Assembly: GCA_017416465.1 (NCBI GenBank)
Contig: JAFQCK010000046.1
Span: 27,072 to 91,071, forward strand
Source: Lachnospiraceae bacterium
Lineage (GTDB): Bacteria; Bacillota; Clostridia; Lachnospirales; Lachnospiraceae
Direction: 5' to 3'
DNA length: 64,000 nucleotides
Positions 34,509-44,023 of the stretch are shown piece after piece (the first letter of the stretch is position 1; each line of letters starts with the position of its first letter). The notes under the pieces are model-generated. The model saw only the letters and a list, made by a program, of their open reading frames with translations. It was not told where the DNA came from and did not search any database. Position numbers and translations under genes: made by a program.

Positions 34509-35606
34509 TTGATTAGACGTAAATATATGAGGACCAGACAATTAAAACCCGGTATGAAAATTGACCAATCCGTTGTAGACCGTCTCGGACGCAACCTTGT
34601 TGCAAGAGGCGCTATTCTTGATGAATATATTATAGATTCACTCCTAAAGTTAGGCGTTATGAATGTTTACATTCAAGATGGAGAAGTTGATGAAGATGAA
34701 GATAAGATCGTAATTTCCGCTGTCGCTCAGAAAAAAATAGATAAACTATATACAGATGACCGTTCAAAAGTTGCACTATCCAATAGTGTTCGTGAAAGAA
34801 TTTCTCATGGTATACAAAGTATTTACAATAATACAGATACCGCTAATTTAGCTAATACAACTGCAAGTATAACTAACGATTTACTTGAAGCTATTGATAG
34901 CAATAACGCTATTGCAATCGATATTGGAGAGCTAAAAATGAGTGATGAATATACCTTTAAACATAGTGTCGATGTTGCTACTATTTCAATGATTTTAGCT
35001 AAACAACAAGGAATGTCTAAAAAAGAGATTTATGAAATAGGTGTTACAGGGCTCTTACACGATATAGGAAAAACAAAAGTTCCCCTTGAGATATTAAATA
35101 AACCAGGGCGACTTGACGATAATGAATTTGAGATAATGAAACAGCATTCGGTTTTTGGATACAGAATGATTAAAGATAAACCTGATTTTAGTGAACATGT
35201 TGCCTTAGGAGTTTTACAGCATCATGAAAAAATTAACGGCTTAGGTTATCCACTTGGGGTAAATGAAGCGCAGATTTCACCCTATGCAAAGATTCTTTCC
35301 GTAGCTGATATCTATGATGCACTTATAACCGAACGACCTTATAAGCAGGCATTTTCTCAGCGTGATGCCGTTGAGATGATAATGTCTATGACAGGTGAAC
35401 TGGATATAAATGCAATGAAAAGTTTCTTGGAAAGTATGATTTTATATCCTGTAGGTTCAATCGTTGAATTAAGTAATGGTAGAAAAGCTAAAGTCGTAAA
35501 AAATATGCCTCATTACATTCTTCGTCCAACTGTAGTTGACATTGAATCCGGAAAGGTATATAATCTAGGAGAAGATTTAAAATGTGCAAATATAATTATT
35601 CTTTGA
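34509..35606 (+). CDS. HD-GYP domain protein (predicted c-di-GMP phosphodiesterase)
   Basis: 365 residues. An N-terminal DUF3391-like segment (MRTRQLKPGMKIDQSVVDRLGRNLVARGAILDEYIID) precedes the HD-GYP domain, with TFKHSVDVATIS, GLLHDIGKTKVPLEILNKPGRL, MKQHSVFGYRMI, VLQHHEKINGLGYP and VADIYDALITERPYK. HD and GYP motifs are intact, so hydrolysis of c-di-GMP to GMP is expected. Start is TTG at 34509 with AAGGGTG 8 bases upstream; an ATG six codons on is possible. With the EAL and GGDEF genes at 21-24 kb this is the third c-di-GMP gene in the window. Confidence 0.93.
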   Translation: MIRRKYMRTRQLKPGMKIDQSVVDRLGRNLVARGAILDEYIIDSLLKLGVMNVYIQDGEVDEDEDKIVISAVAQKKIDKLYTDDRSKVALSNSVRERISHGIQSIYNNTDTANLANTTASITNDLLEAIDSNNAIAIDIGELKMSDEYTFKHSVDVATISMILAKQQGMSKKEIYEIGVTGLLHDIGKTKVPLEILNKPGRLDDNEFEIMKQHSVFGYRMIKDKPDFSEHVALGVLQHHEKINGLGYPLGVNEAQISPYAKILSVADIYDALITERPYKQAFSQRDAVEMIMSMTGELDINAMKSFLESMILYPVGSIVELSNGRKAKVVKNMPHYILRPTVVDIESGKVYNLGEDLKCANIIIL

Positions 35607-35647
35607 TATATTATTAACAAATGCCAATTTTTTTTCATTTCATAATG

Positions 35648-35703
35648 GGTATGATTATTCATACCAGCTTTCTTTTTGTTGGACTGTGCTATTAGCACAG
35701 TCC
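35648..35703. terminator. two hairpins between convergent genes
   Basis: GGTATGA-TTAT-TCATACC (35648-35665) followed by CTTTCTTTTTG, and GGACTGTGC-TATTA-GCACAGTCC (35681-35703) followed by TAATTTATT. Together they end the HD-GYP transcript and the leftward phosphatase transcript. Confidence 0.8.
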
Positions 35704-35710
35704 TAATTTA

Positions 35711-36355
35711 TTAATCATAATAAACATTTCCTTCATCAATATCTATCTCCCCATTATTAATTTTTAAAATTGTAACTGCACAATTCTTGTGCACACCCTT
35801 TCCCCAAAAATCTTTTATCTCTGTATTTCTTATATTAGCCAAAATTGCTTTTAATGCACATCCATGTGTAGATACTAATATTGTTTTGTCAGTATACTTT
35901 TCATCGCTAATTAAATCTTTAAAAAACTCTCCTGTCCTTTTTATAACTTCTTCGAAAGTTTCTCCATTTTCAGGAACATTATATTCCTCAGGCTTTAAAA
36001 AAAAGTTCAAAAAAGTTTTATCAGGAATTGTAAAATTTTTATCATTGTAGCTTAATCCCTCGAACTCACCAAAGCTTATTTCTTTTATTCTTTCATCAAT
36101 AATTAAATCCAATTTTTTATCTTTAATAGTTTTAGCATTATTACTTTCAAGTAATATTTTCGCAGTTTCCGTAGCTCTTGATAACGGCGAGGTAAATGCA
36201 TAATCAAATATTACATCTTTTAAAGCCTGTCCGGTAAGTCTTGCAAGCTCTCTCCCATAATCATTGAGTTCAATATCACTATGTCCCTGTAATTTATGAA
36301 CCTTGTTTAAATCTGTTTCTCCATGTCTAATCATATATATTGTCATATTATACAT
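35711..36355 (-). CDS. histidine phosphatase family protein (phosphoglycerate mutase-like)
   Basis: 214 residues. The phosphohistidine motif is YMIRHGETDLN near residue 9, with TSPLSRATETAKILLES, ENGETFEEVIKRT and the second histidine in ILVSTHGCALKAIL. These residues form the catalytic pocket of the branch 1 histidine phosphatases, which act on many phosphate esters. ATG at 36355 has GAGG 9 bases upstream; the ATG at 36370 lies before it without a site. Substrate is not predictable; it is probably not glycolytic mutase, given its length and the KEISFGEFEGLSY form. Confidence 0.9.
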   Translation of the reverse strand: MYNMTIYMIRHGETDLNKVHKLQGHSDIELNDYGRELARLTGQALKDVIFDYAFTSPLSRATETAKILLESNNAKTIKDKKLDLIIDERIKEISFGEFEGLSYNDKNFTIPDKTFLNFFLKPEEYNVPENGETFEEVIKRTGEFFKDLISDEKYTDKTILVSTHGCALKAILANIRNTEIKDFWGKGVHKNCAVTILKINNGEIDIDEGNVYYD

Positions 36356-36384
36356 TATGCATTTCCTCATCTTTCATTTAATAA

Positions 36385-36426
36385 GCTGCTATTTTTACGT
36401 TTAAATTATATCGTAAAAATAACAGC
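36385..36426 (-). terminator. terminator after the EF-G-like gene
   Basis: GCTGCTATTTTTACG (36385-36399) pairs with CGTAAAAATAACAGC (36412-36426) around 12 bases, one mismatch. It lies 20 bases beyond the stop of the leftward EF-G-like gene. Confidence 0.75.
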
Positions 36427-36445
36427 CTATACTTATATATAAATT

Positions 36446-38536
36446 TTATTCTTCACTATCTTCATTTACCTTACTTGCTCTTGCGCTTACTTCAGCTTCC
36501 TGAATATCACTTGGTGTCTGCTCGTATCTTGCAAATTCATATTCATATTCGCCTCGACCACCTGTCATCGCCCTAAGTGCTGTACAATAACCTGCAAGCT
36601 CCATCATTGGAACTTCTGCCTCAATCAAATGCTTTCCTGCTATGGTTGGATTCATTCCATTCACACGTCCGCGACGCTTATTTAAATCTCCCATAACATC
36701 TCCGATATAGTCCTCAGGAACAGTAACCTTAAGAGTCATAATAGGCTCTAAAAGTATAGGTGAAGCTTCCATAACACCTTTCTTAAATGCCTGTTTTGCA
36801 GCAGTCTTAAATGCCATTTCAGAAGAGTCTACTGAATGATATGAACCGTCATATAATATTCCTTTAACACCCACTACAGGATATGCTGCAAGAGGTCCTT
36901 TTAAAACAGCTTCCTGTAAACCTTTTTCAACAGCAGGGAAGAAATTCTTAGGAACTGCGCCACCAACAACCTCCTGCTCAAATACATATGGAGTCTCAGT
37001 ATCGCCTGATGGTTCAAATCTCATCTTAACATGACCATATTGGCCATGACCACCTGACTGTTTCTTATATTTGTATTCAACATCCGATTTCTTTTTAATA
37101 GTTTCCTTAAATGCAATTTTAGGTTTATTTAATGTAATCTCACATTTGTACTCATTTTTAAGACGACTCTGAATAATCTCTAATTGTTGTTCACCAATTC
37201 CGTATAACAACAACTGTTTATTCTCTGCATCATTAACTATTTTCAATGTCAAGTCTTCATGAGAAAGCTTCTGTAATGCCTGCGCTACCTTATCTACATC
37301 ACCTTTGTTAGGCACTTTATATCTCATTGCTGTATATGGTTTTGATAATTCAAATTTACCATATTCAATGATATTAGCTTTAGTTGATAAAGTATTACCT
37401 GTTCTCGCAGCAGTTAATTTGGCAATTGCGCCAATATCACCTGCATGAAGCTCTGCTACTTCTATAGTTTTTCCGCCTTGTAATACATAAAGCTTATGTA
37501 CTTTTTCTTCAATATCCTTATCTTTGTTATAAATCAAATCATCTGACTTAAATACACCCGAACAAATCTTAATAAGAGAATATTTGCCTATAAAAGGATT
37601 AACAATTGTTTTAAATACATATGCTGACTTAGGTTTTGAGAAATCATAATTAGCTTCAAATACCTCATTAGTCTTCATATTAAATCCTGCAATCTCTTTA
37701 TTCTCAGGACTTGGTAAATATTTCACTATATCATCCATAAGTGCATATGTACCCTGACAAAGTGTATTTGAACCCATTGTTATCGGTACAAGATTGCAAT
37801 CTAAAACATTTTTACGAATAGCTGCACGAATCTCATTCTCAGAAAATGTCTCTCCGCTAAAATATCTATCCATAAATTCATCACTTGTCTCAGCTACTGC
37901 TTCCATCAAGAACGACCTGTAAATTGACAAATTCTCCTGACTATATTCAGGTATCTCACAGTCTTCTACTTCCTTGCCTTTCCAACGTGATGCATTCTCA
38001 CTTACAACATTAACATATCCCACGAACTTTTCATTCTCTCGAATAGGAAAATGGAATGGTGCAATCTTCTTACCATACATCTCAGTCAATGTCTCAACAA
38101 CATTCTTAAATGACGCATTATCTGCATCCATACCCGTAACATAAATCATTCTTGGAAGCTTATACTTCTCACAAAGCTCCCACGCCTTTTCAGTTCCGGC
38201 TTCAACACCGGTCTTACCTGATACTACAATAATGGCTGTATCTGCTGCACTAATAGCTTCTTCAACTTCCCCAATGAAATCAAAATATCCCGGAGTATCA
38301 AGAATATTAAGCTTGATATCCTTCCATTCCATCGATATTACAGAGGTACTTATAGAAATATTTCTAAGCTGTTCTTCTTTATTAAAGTCGCTTATAGTAT
38401 TCCCGTCTTCTACCTTACCCATTCTGGTTGTCATTCCTGTAAGATACGCCATAGATTCTACAAGACTCGTTTTTCCCGCTCCACCATGTCCTAATAACAC
38501 TACATTTCGAATCTTGTCAGTTGTGTAAATATTCAT
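36446..38536 (-). CDS. elongation factor G paralogue (EF-G2-like GTPase)
   Basis: 696 residues with all five EF-G domains. G1 GHGGAGKTS (16-24) and G3 DTPGYFDF (80-87) are normal, but G4, usually NKxD, reads TGMD (134-137), a change in the guanine-specifying motif seen in the FusA paralogue subfamily rather than in housekeeping EF-G. Domain IV is present (KKQSGGHGQYGHVKMRFEP, GGAVPKNFFPAVEKGLQEA) and domain V ends near 680. GGAGG stands upstream of the ATG at 38536. No rpsL/rpsG/tuf neighbours, which also argues for the paralogue. Role unclear: stress translation or ribosome rescue are possibilities. Confidence 0.9.
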   Translation of the reverse strand: MNIYTTDKIRNVVLLGHGGAGKTSLVESMAYLTGMTTRMGKVEDGNTISDFNKEEQLRNISISTSVISMEWKDIKLNILDTPGYFDFIGEVEEAISAADTAIIVVSGKTGVEAGTEKAWELCEKYKLPRMIYVTGMDADNASFKNVVETLTEMYGKKIAPFHFPIRENEKFVGYVNVVSENASRWKGKEVEDCEIPEYSQENLSIYRSFLMEAVAETSDEFMDRYFSGETFSENEIRAAIRKNVLDCNLVPITMGSNTLCQGTYALMDDIVKYLPSPENKEIAGFNMKTNEVFEANYDFSKPKSAYVFKTIVNPFIGKYSLIKICSGVFKSDDLIYNKDKDIEEKVHKLYVLQGGKTIEVAELHAGDIGAIAKLTAARTGNTLSTKANIIEYGKFELSKPYTAMRYKVPNKGDVDKVAQALQKLSHEDLTLKIVNDAENKQLLLYGIGEQQLEIIQSRLKNEYKCEITLNKPKIAFKETIKKKSDVEYKYKKQSGGHGQYGHVKMRFEPSGDTETPYVFEQEVVGGAVPKNFFPAVEKGLQEAVLKGPLAAYPVVGVKGILYDGSYHSVDSSEMAFKTAAKQAFKKGVMEASPILLEPIMTLKVTVPEDYIGDVMGDLNKRRGRVNGMNPTIAGKHLIEAEVPMMELAGYCTALRAMTGGRGEYEYEFARYEQTPSDIQEAEVSARASKVNEDSEE

Positions 38537-38695
38537 CGCAAAACCCTCCTTCTCTTCTACACTACTCTTGATTCTGAGACACCTTATTCTGTGTTAAAAA
38601 TGAAGTCTTAAAACTTAATTTTGACACTATTGCTCTGTCATAAGTCGTGTGATGATTTTTCAAAATTAGATACTCTAATTTTACCATTCTATGAT

Positions 38696-38821
38696 ATGAA
38701 TAACAAGAAATTATTATTTATGATTAGAATTTTTTTTATTACATATTTTGTATTCTTAATTCTTTACACCCTAATTAAATTATTATATACTAATCTAAAA
38801 TATACATTGAAAGAGGAATGA
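38696..38821 (+). CDS. possible 41-residue membrane peptide
   Basis: Frame MNNKKLLFMIRIFFITYFVFL... with one hydrophobic helix and a basic end (YTNLKYTLKEE); its stop overlaps the next gene's region as ATGA. No clear ribosome site is seen, so it may be chance. Apart from it, the 38537-38823 gap shows only a TTGACA without a well-spaced -10. Confidence 0.25.
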   Translation: MNNKKLLFMIRIFFITYFVFLILYTLIKLLYTNLKYTLKEE

Positions 38822-38823
38822 GA

Positions 38824-41058
38824 ATGAACAAAAAAACTAAATTAATAGTCACAATAATCATTCTGATTTATACATTACCCTCACTATTTATGTTCTTTAC
38901 TCCTTTCCTTTGTTCCGGCGAAGATGAGAATGCCAATCCATTTGATTACGCAAGGATTACAGAGGTGGACTATAAGGCTATAGTAGTCGATGAACCGGAT
39001 AGTCAGGGTAAAGTCGTAGTAACAGAACGATTAACCTTCGACATTCATGCTGCTTCAAGGGACAACCTGTTTTGGGAATTATGGCGTGACCTCTGTGAAG
39101 ATACCATCGATGGTGTAAGAGTTGAATATAAGGTTAATTCCGTTAAACAGATACTTGATGACGGAACAGAAATTTACTATGAGGAAAGTGATAAATTATA
39201 TTGGGATGATTACGATTATGTGAACACTAACCCTACATATGGTCCGGGTAAATGGTATCACAGTCCGGGACCTTATAATGAAGATATGAGAGACTATGAA
39301 TGTGTATTTTTCTACGTTGACGGTCTTTATCGTGAAAAAGTTGTTTTTGAAATAGAATATGAAATGTATAATGCTGCTTTAAAATATAATGACTGTTCAG
39401 ATTTATATTTAGCTCTTTATTCAGGAGATACTATAAAATATCTTGAATCGTATAATGCACAGATATTATTCCCGAATGAAGATATGCCTTCTGAAGGTAA
39501 CTATACTGTGACCACATATGGAACTAATGCTAATAGTTTTCCTATTACGGAATCAACCACTGCCAATCCGGGATATTATACATTTGCATTCGAACTTGAT
39601 GAAGAAGATTTAAAATTCAGACCTTATAATGAATACATAGAGTTTGACTTAGTTTCATATGGAGAGGACAAGCATATATTTACGGAATATGCACCTGAAA
39701 ACCATTATACTTATGATGATGTTTTAGACGAAATATTAGAAGAACAAGAGGGTTATTCATCCAAACCTGAAGTGTTCAAAAAAGCTAAAATTATTGTTTT
39801 TGCAGTATTAATGATATTAACTGTATATGTACTATTTTATTCATTTAGAGTTAAATCCAGAATGAAATCAAAGTATATGTTTTATGAGCCTTCAACAGAT
39901 TATGACCTTTATAGAGATATACCAAGCGATTTAGACCCTAATTTTGCTTCTGCTTTGGTATTCTTAAAGAGTAAACCCCAAGAAGATGATTCGGGTATAT
40001 ATTCAGCTATACTTCTTAGTTTAGCAAGAAAGGAATATATTGAACTTATTGAAACTCCTGATAATGATGTTGCAATAAAGATTAATGATATTCCTTCAAA
40101 TATGCCTGTTACTCCTATAACTGATACAGGAGTTTCACAATCATTGTTTTCAAATAATATTGGTTTTGACTCAAGCTTCACACTGGATATTGCTCCAACA
40201 CAAGATAATGTTTTAAATAATAATGTTGATACTATAAACGATTCTGTAAGCGGAGATATTTCTACAAATATTTATGAAACTATTCCTGAAATACCTGAAA
40301 AAGAATATGAACCGCTTACTATGTGTGAAGAATATTATTACAACTTACTTGTTCGACATGCAACCAGTAACTTTATAATGATGACTGATTTCCAAGACAG
40401 AATCTCGTCTGATTATAATAACACCAGTACATTTGCAAGAAATATTGACAGTTCTATTGTAAATATTGGTGTAAAAGAGGGCTATTTCCAAAAAGGTAAT
40501 TATAAACAGCCTGTATATAAGATAAATTCATCAGCTAACTTACTCATTTTATTAAGTATTATTTTTATCGTTTTGGCGAATTTAATTTCATATCACACTC
40601 GCATGGACTTAGCTTTTGGAGGATACTTTATATTTGGTATTTCTTGTATTGTTGGTTCAATATATTTAAAAAAACAGTCGAAAAAATATATTTTACTTAC
40701 ACAATATGGCGAAAACGAATATTCAAAATGGCGTGGCTTATACAATTTCCTTAATAGCGATACTCTTATTAAGGAACGAACTTTCGTTGAATTGCCACTA
40801 TGGGAAAAATACATGGTATATGCAACAGCATTTGGTATTTCCGAAAAAGTAATTAAGGCAATAAGTATCAGATGTCCTGAATATGAAGAAAGTCCGATAC
40901 TTAGCAATAACTATTGTCGCTCAACACGATTCCGTCATTCCGGTCGCAGTTTCCGTTCTGCTGTACGTTCCGGTTCATCACACTCTTATAGCGGAGGTGG
41001 CGGATTTGGATATGGCGGTGGCGGTCGCGGTGGTGGCGGCGGTGGCGGTGGTCACTAA
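38824..41058 (+). CDS. DUF2207 membrane protein with Gly-rich tail
   Basis: 744 residues. N-terminal signal-anchor (LIVTIIILIYTLPSLFMFF), an extracytoplasmic beta domain (residues 40-300, RLTFDIHAASRDNLFWELWRDL...), a helix near 325, a cytoplasmic Asn/Thr-rich region, two helices near 580-620, then a conserved block (YSKWRGLYNFLNSDTLIKERTFVELPLWEKYMVYATAFGISEKVIKAI) and a glycine-rich end with aromatic residues. This is the DUF2207/YciQ arrangement. ATG at 38824 with GAGG 7 bases upstream. LemA lies beyond the shared terminator; DUF2207 and LemA are frequent neighbours. Function unknown. Confidence 0.9.
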   Translation: MNKKTKLIVTIIILIYTLPSLFMFFTPFLCSGEDENANPFDYARITEVDYKAIVVDEPDSQGKVVVTERLTFDIHAASRDNLFWELWRDLCEDTIDGVRVEYKVNSVKQILDDGTEIYYEESDKLYWDDYDYVNTNPTYGPGKWYHSPGPYNEDMRDYECVFFYVDGLYREKVVFEIEYEMYNAALKYNDCSDLYLALYSGDTIKYLESYNAQILFPNEDMPSEGNYTVTTYGTNANSFPITESTTANPGYYTFAFELDEEDLKFRPYNEYIEFDLVSYGEDKHIFTEYAPENHYTYDDVLDEILEEQEGYSSKPEVFKKAKIIVFAVLMILTVYVLFYSFRVKSRMKSKYMFYEPSTDYDLYRDIPSDLDPNFASALVFLKSKPQEDDSGIYSAILLSLARKEYIELIETPDNDVAIKINDIPSNMPVTPITDTGVSQSLFSNNIGFDSSFTLDIAPTQDNVLNNNVDTINDSVSGDISTNIYETIPEIPEKEYEPLTMCEEYYYNLLVRHATSNFIMMTDFQDRISSDYNNTSTFARNIDSSIVNIGVKEGYFQKGNYKQPVYKINSSANLLILLSIIFIVLANLISYHTRMDLAFGGYFIFGISCIVGSIYLKKQSKKYILLTQYGENEYSKWRGLYNFLNSDTLIKERTFVELPLWEKYMVYATAFGISEKVIKAISIRCPEYEESPILSNNYCRSTRFRHSGRSFRSAVRSGSSHSYSGGGGFGYGGGGRGGGGGGGGH

Positions 41059-41121
41059 ACCACATATTCATTTGTCAGAATATTAACGTAATTGTTCAAA
41101 TAATTATTTGCAAAAATTTAA

Positions 41122-41157
41122 AAACCGGTTCTTTGGTATATACCATCGAACCGGTTT
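41122..41157. terminator. bidirectional terminator between DUF2207 and LemA genes
   Basis: AAACCGGTTC and GAACCGGTTT form a perfect 10-bp stem around a 16-base loop, followed by TAATTTTT on the plus strand and preceded by A-rich sequence for the minus strand. Confidence 0.88.
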
Positions 41158-41191
41158 AATTTTTATAACATTTTATAAATTAATCCTCAAC

Positions 41192-41752
41192 CTAGAACTG
41201 CACCTTTGGTGCTGACTTTGCATCAGTTTCTGAAGCAAATAATTCTTCTTCCACAAATCCAAACATTCCTGCAATTATATTACTTGGAAACAACTGTATC
41301 TTATTATTATACATAGTAACAGCATCATTATAAAACTGTCTTGAGTATGATACCTTATCTTCTGTTTCTGAAAGTTCCTCTTGCAAATTTATAAAATTGG
41401 CATTTGCTTTTAATTCCGGATAATTCTCCGCAACCACAAACAATGACCTTAAATTGTTAGTAAGCTGATTACCCATCTCAATCTTTTCTGCATTTGAACT
41501 TGCATTCATAAATCCTGCTCTGTTTGCAGTAACTTTCTCAAGCAATTCTTTCTCATGTGATGCATAGCCTTTAACAGTTTCCACAAGATTTGGTATTAAA
41601 TCAAATCTTCTCTGTAACTGTGTGTCAATCTGCGCAAATGCATTTTTAACCTTATTTCTTAAACGTACAAGTTCGTTATATGTTGTAATTCCAAATGCAA
41701 GAATAATTATAGCTATTACAACTATTACGCCAAAAACAATCCAACCTGTCAT
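41192..41752 (-). CDS. LemA family membrane protein
   Basis: 186 residues: N-terminal helix ([17 protein letters not shown]) with the conserved [43 protein letters not shown] segment, then a long helical bundle with [37 protein letters not shown]. All LemA hallmarks are present; the short N-out helix anchors a cytoplasmic bundle. LemA genes are often paired with TPM or DUF2207 proteins, both present in this window. Function unknown. Confidence 0.95.
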   Translation of the reverse strand: MTGWIVFGVIVVIAIIILAFGITTYNELVRLRNKVKNAFAQIDTQLQRRFDLIPNLVETVKGYASHEKELLEKVTANRAGFMNASSNAEKIEMGNQLTNNLRSLFVVAENYPELKANANFINLQEELSETEDKVSYSRQFYNDAVTMYNNKIQLFPSNIIAGMFGFVEEELFASETDAKSAPKVQF

Positions 41753-41848
41753 AATTTTCTTCCTTTCTTTTTATAATTAACAAACCTTTTAATCCTATGT
41801 AACACTCCCTATGTTATGTACGATATTCGCATTATATCACCTGTTTCA

Positions 41849-43321
41849 TTATTCTGCAAACAAATCCTTAACTTGCATATTATTAAAATCCATTTTTAAA
41901 CTCTCTTCTACTTCTTTTTTTGAAAATGTTTTGTAAATTGTTTTTGAAATATATTTTTCAGCAGTTTTAATAATAAAGCTGTAGTCCGGAATATCATCCG
42001 GAAAATATATTCCACCTTTATTCTTATTCTTTAACATCCAACACACTGCTGAAAGTGCAGACATCGCAACAGGAGTAATGGTTGGGGTTTGCCAGTAAGA
42101 AGCCAACTTATCCTTATATAAAAACGAATTTTCTATTCTATTTCCAACCCAGACAGGTTCAAAGTTATCACCCATTATCAGCACTCCAACATACTCTGTT
42201 CCTGATGCTATTTTTTCTTTATATACTATTTCAAAGTTTTCAGGATATACATATCCTCTGATAATTGTTTTACCATTCACATTTTCAGAGTCCATAGTTT
42301 TTTCAGGGTCGGGATTTGGATATTCATTTACCTTTGCATTTTTAAAATACTTAATTGCGTGTTCACATGGTAAATATAAAAACATAACTGTTGGTCTGTA
42401 TACCACTTTTCCATTTTCTTTAACTTCAAGATTTTTAGCTATAGAAACTGTTTCTTCGTGTGGTACTAAAAAACCTTCAAAAGAACCACCCGGATAATAC
42501 GTCCTGCATCTTTTATCTGCAGCTATATTTTTAAACTCTAAAAAGCCTTTTTCTTTATCTACAAAATTGCACTCTTCTTTAAAATCAATTTCTTCATGAG
42601 TTCCAATATTTATAGTTGCTTCGCTTAACATTTCAAACCAAAAAGAATCCGTACACCATGTACTAAATAACAAGTCATCTTTATATTTTTCATTTACTTG
42701 CTGTAAATCTATATCATTTACATGAATCATTTTTATTCCCAATTTTTTAGAAACTTCATTAAACCTATTATTTTTTAATAAGGTTTTAAGCTCCTTATCC
42801 TTTTTAAACTGCGAATTAACAATATATTCAATTCCTACTTTTACAAAGTGTGAAACAAGTCCGGGATTATTACCATGATGTAATACTATAGGATATTTAT
42901 TAACATCATTTCTATTCGCATAATTTTCTTTAAGCTCATTTTTCAGTTCATTTTCTTCAAATATGCTATACCAATGGTCCGGCCAGTCTGCCTCACCTGT
43001 ATTGATGTACATAATATTTTTCTCTGCACACCACTTACAAATATCCCTTGTCCCAACGGTATCAGCAAAATCAATTAACAAATCTCCCTCATCTAAATAC
43101 TTATCAAATACTTCTATGTAATTATCTCTTGTTACTTCACTAACGACGAAATTTGTAACAATTCCACCCAGATTTACAAAAGCTTCAAATTCATATCTGT
43201 CTCTTGTTATAACATAATACTTATTTTCATTAAATTTAATTTCTTTTCTTAATTTTTCGTAAAAGCTTTTTCCAACAGCTCCAAAACCAAATTGAACTAT
43301 ATTGCCTTCAAATTTTATCAT
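41849..43321 (-). CDS. homospermidine synthase
   Basis: 490 residues of the saccharopine dehydrogenase-like fold. NAD-binding motif GNIVQFGFGAVGKSF at residues 6-20, DLLIDFADTVGTRDICKWC, YINTGEADWPDHWYS and HHGNNPGLVSHFVK match bacterial homospermidine synthase, which makes homospermidine from two putrescines or spermidine plus putrescine using NAD as a recycling cofactor. GAGG stands 5 bases before the ATG. Last gene of a five-gene leftward run that also holds a glutathionylspermidine synthase-like ligase, suggesting that the polyamine is further modified. Confidence 0.9.
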   Translation of the reverse strand: MIKFEGNIVQFGFGAVGKSFYEKLRKEIKFNENKYYVITRDRYEFEAFVNLGGIVTNFVVSEVTRDNYIEVFDKYLDEGDLLIDFADTVGTRDICKWCAEKNIMYINTGEADWPDHWYSIFEENELKNELKENYANRNDVNKYPIVLHHGNNPGLVSHFVKVGIEYIVNSQFKKDKELKTLLKNNRFNEVSKKLGIKMIHVNDIDLQQVNEKYKDDLLFSTWCTDSFWFEMLSEATINIGTHEEIDFKEECNFVDKEKGFLEFKNIAADKRCRTYYPGGSFEGFLVPHEETVSIAKNLEVKENGKVVYRPTVMFLYLPCEHAIKYFKNAKVNEYPNPDPEKTMDSENVNGKTIIRGYVYPENFEIVYKEKIASGTEYVGVLIMGDNFEPVWVGNRIENSFLYKDKLASYWQTPTITPVAMSALSAVCWMLKNKNKGGIYFPDDIPDYSFIIKTAEKYISKTIYKTFSKKEVEESLKMDFNNMQVKDLFAE

Positions 43322-43366
43322 ATATTCATTCCTCAGTAAAAAATTCTATTATCTAAACGATATTAT

Positions 43367-44014
43367 CTAATCTTTATCAAATTGTTTTCTAATTATAATT
43401 TTCTTCGGCTTTTCATATTCTTTTTTCAAATAAATACTAATACCTTTCTTTTGGAATCCATAAAATATCTTTTTCAAATCTTTTGAAATTCGTTCCCCAA
43501 CAACTACAATTTTTTGTATTCCATTATTTATAAAATAATCTGCCGACGGCAAATCCTGATGATATATATCCCAGCTGTTGTCAAATACAGATATTTCCAT
43601 TTTAAACCTGTTCATTCTGTTACTGTCCAGTAAAAATGCCGGCAATGCCTCATCACTTATATCTATATCTGCTAATTTTTCAGCTCCACTTATCAATGCC
43701 ATTCCTACTGACTGGTTATCTACAGTAGCACGTGCACCTGATTGTTCAATTGTACCATTATAAATGGGTATAGGTCTGTATCCTGCCATAGCAAGAGAAA
43801 TTCCTTCTGCTACGCTTTTTACTCCGGGCAAGTCCACAATTATAGCAGTTTCCTTAAAGCTTTCATCAACATAATCAATATCAGATACTGACATGCTCGA
43901 AAAATTATATTTCTTTGAATATTCATTCATACTCACAAATGGAACAGGTCTTACCCAATCAACCCATTTTTTTCCATATGGAGCCCATATCTTATATGCT
44001 TCTTTATTTGTCAT
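43367..44014 (-). CDS. conserved protein of the homospermidine cluster, unknown function
   Basis: 215 residues, soluble, no membrane segment. Visible features: an aromatic N-terminus (YKIWAPYGKKWVDWVRPVPFV), TAIIVDLPGVKSVAEGISLAMAGYRPIPIYNGT, a segment ALPAFLLDSNRM and IQKIVVVGERISKDLKKIFYGFQKKG. The alternation looks like an alpha/beta protein. I do not recognise a family. It lies 9 bases after the ligase gene and 45 before homospermidine synthase, with an AAAGGA site, so it is part of the same operon and probably the same pathway. Confidence 0.75.
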   Translation of the reverse strand: MTNKEAYKIWAPYGKKWVDWVRPVPFVSMNEYSKKYNFSSMSVSDIDYVDESFKETAIIVDLPGVKSVAEGISLAMAGYRPIPIYNGTIEQSGARATVDNQSVGMALISGAEKLADIDISDEALPAFLLDSNRMNRFKMEISVFDNSWDIYHQDLPSADYFINNGIQKIVVVGERISKDLKKIFYGFQKKGISIYLKKEYEKPKKIIIRKQFDKD

Positions 44015-44023
44015 AATAATCCT

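Noticed and set aside
40883-41086. Alternative frame over the glycine-rich end of the DUF2207 gene
   Set aside because: Shadow of a repetitive GGN-rich region without its own ribosome site.
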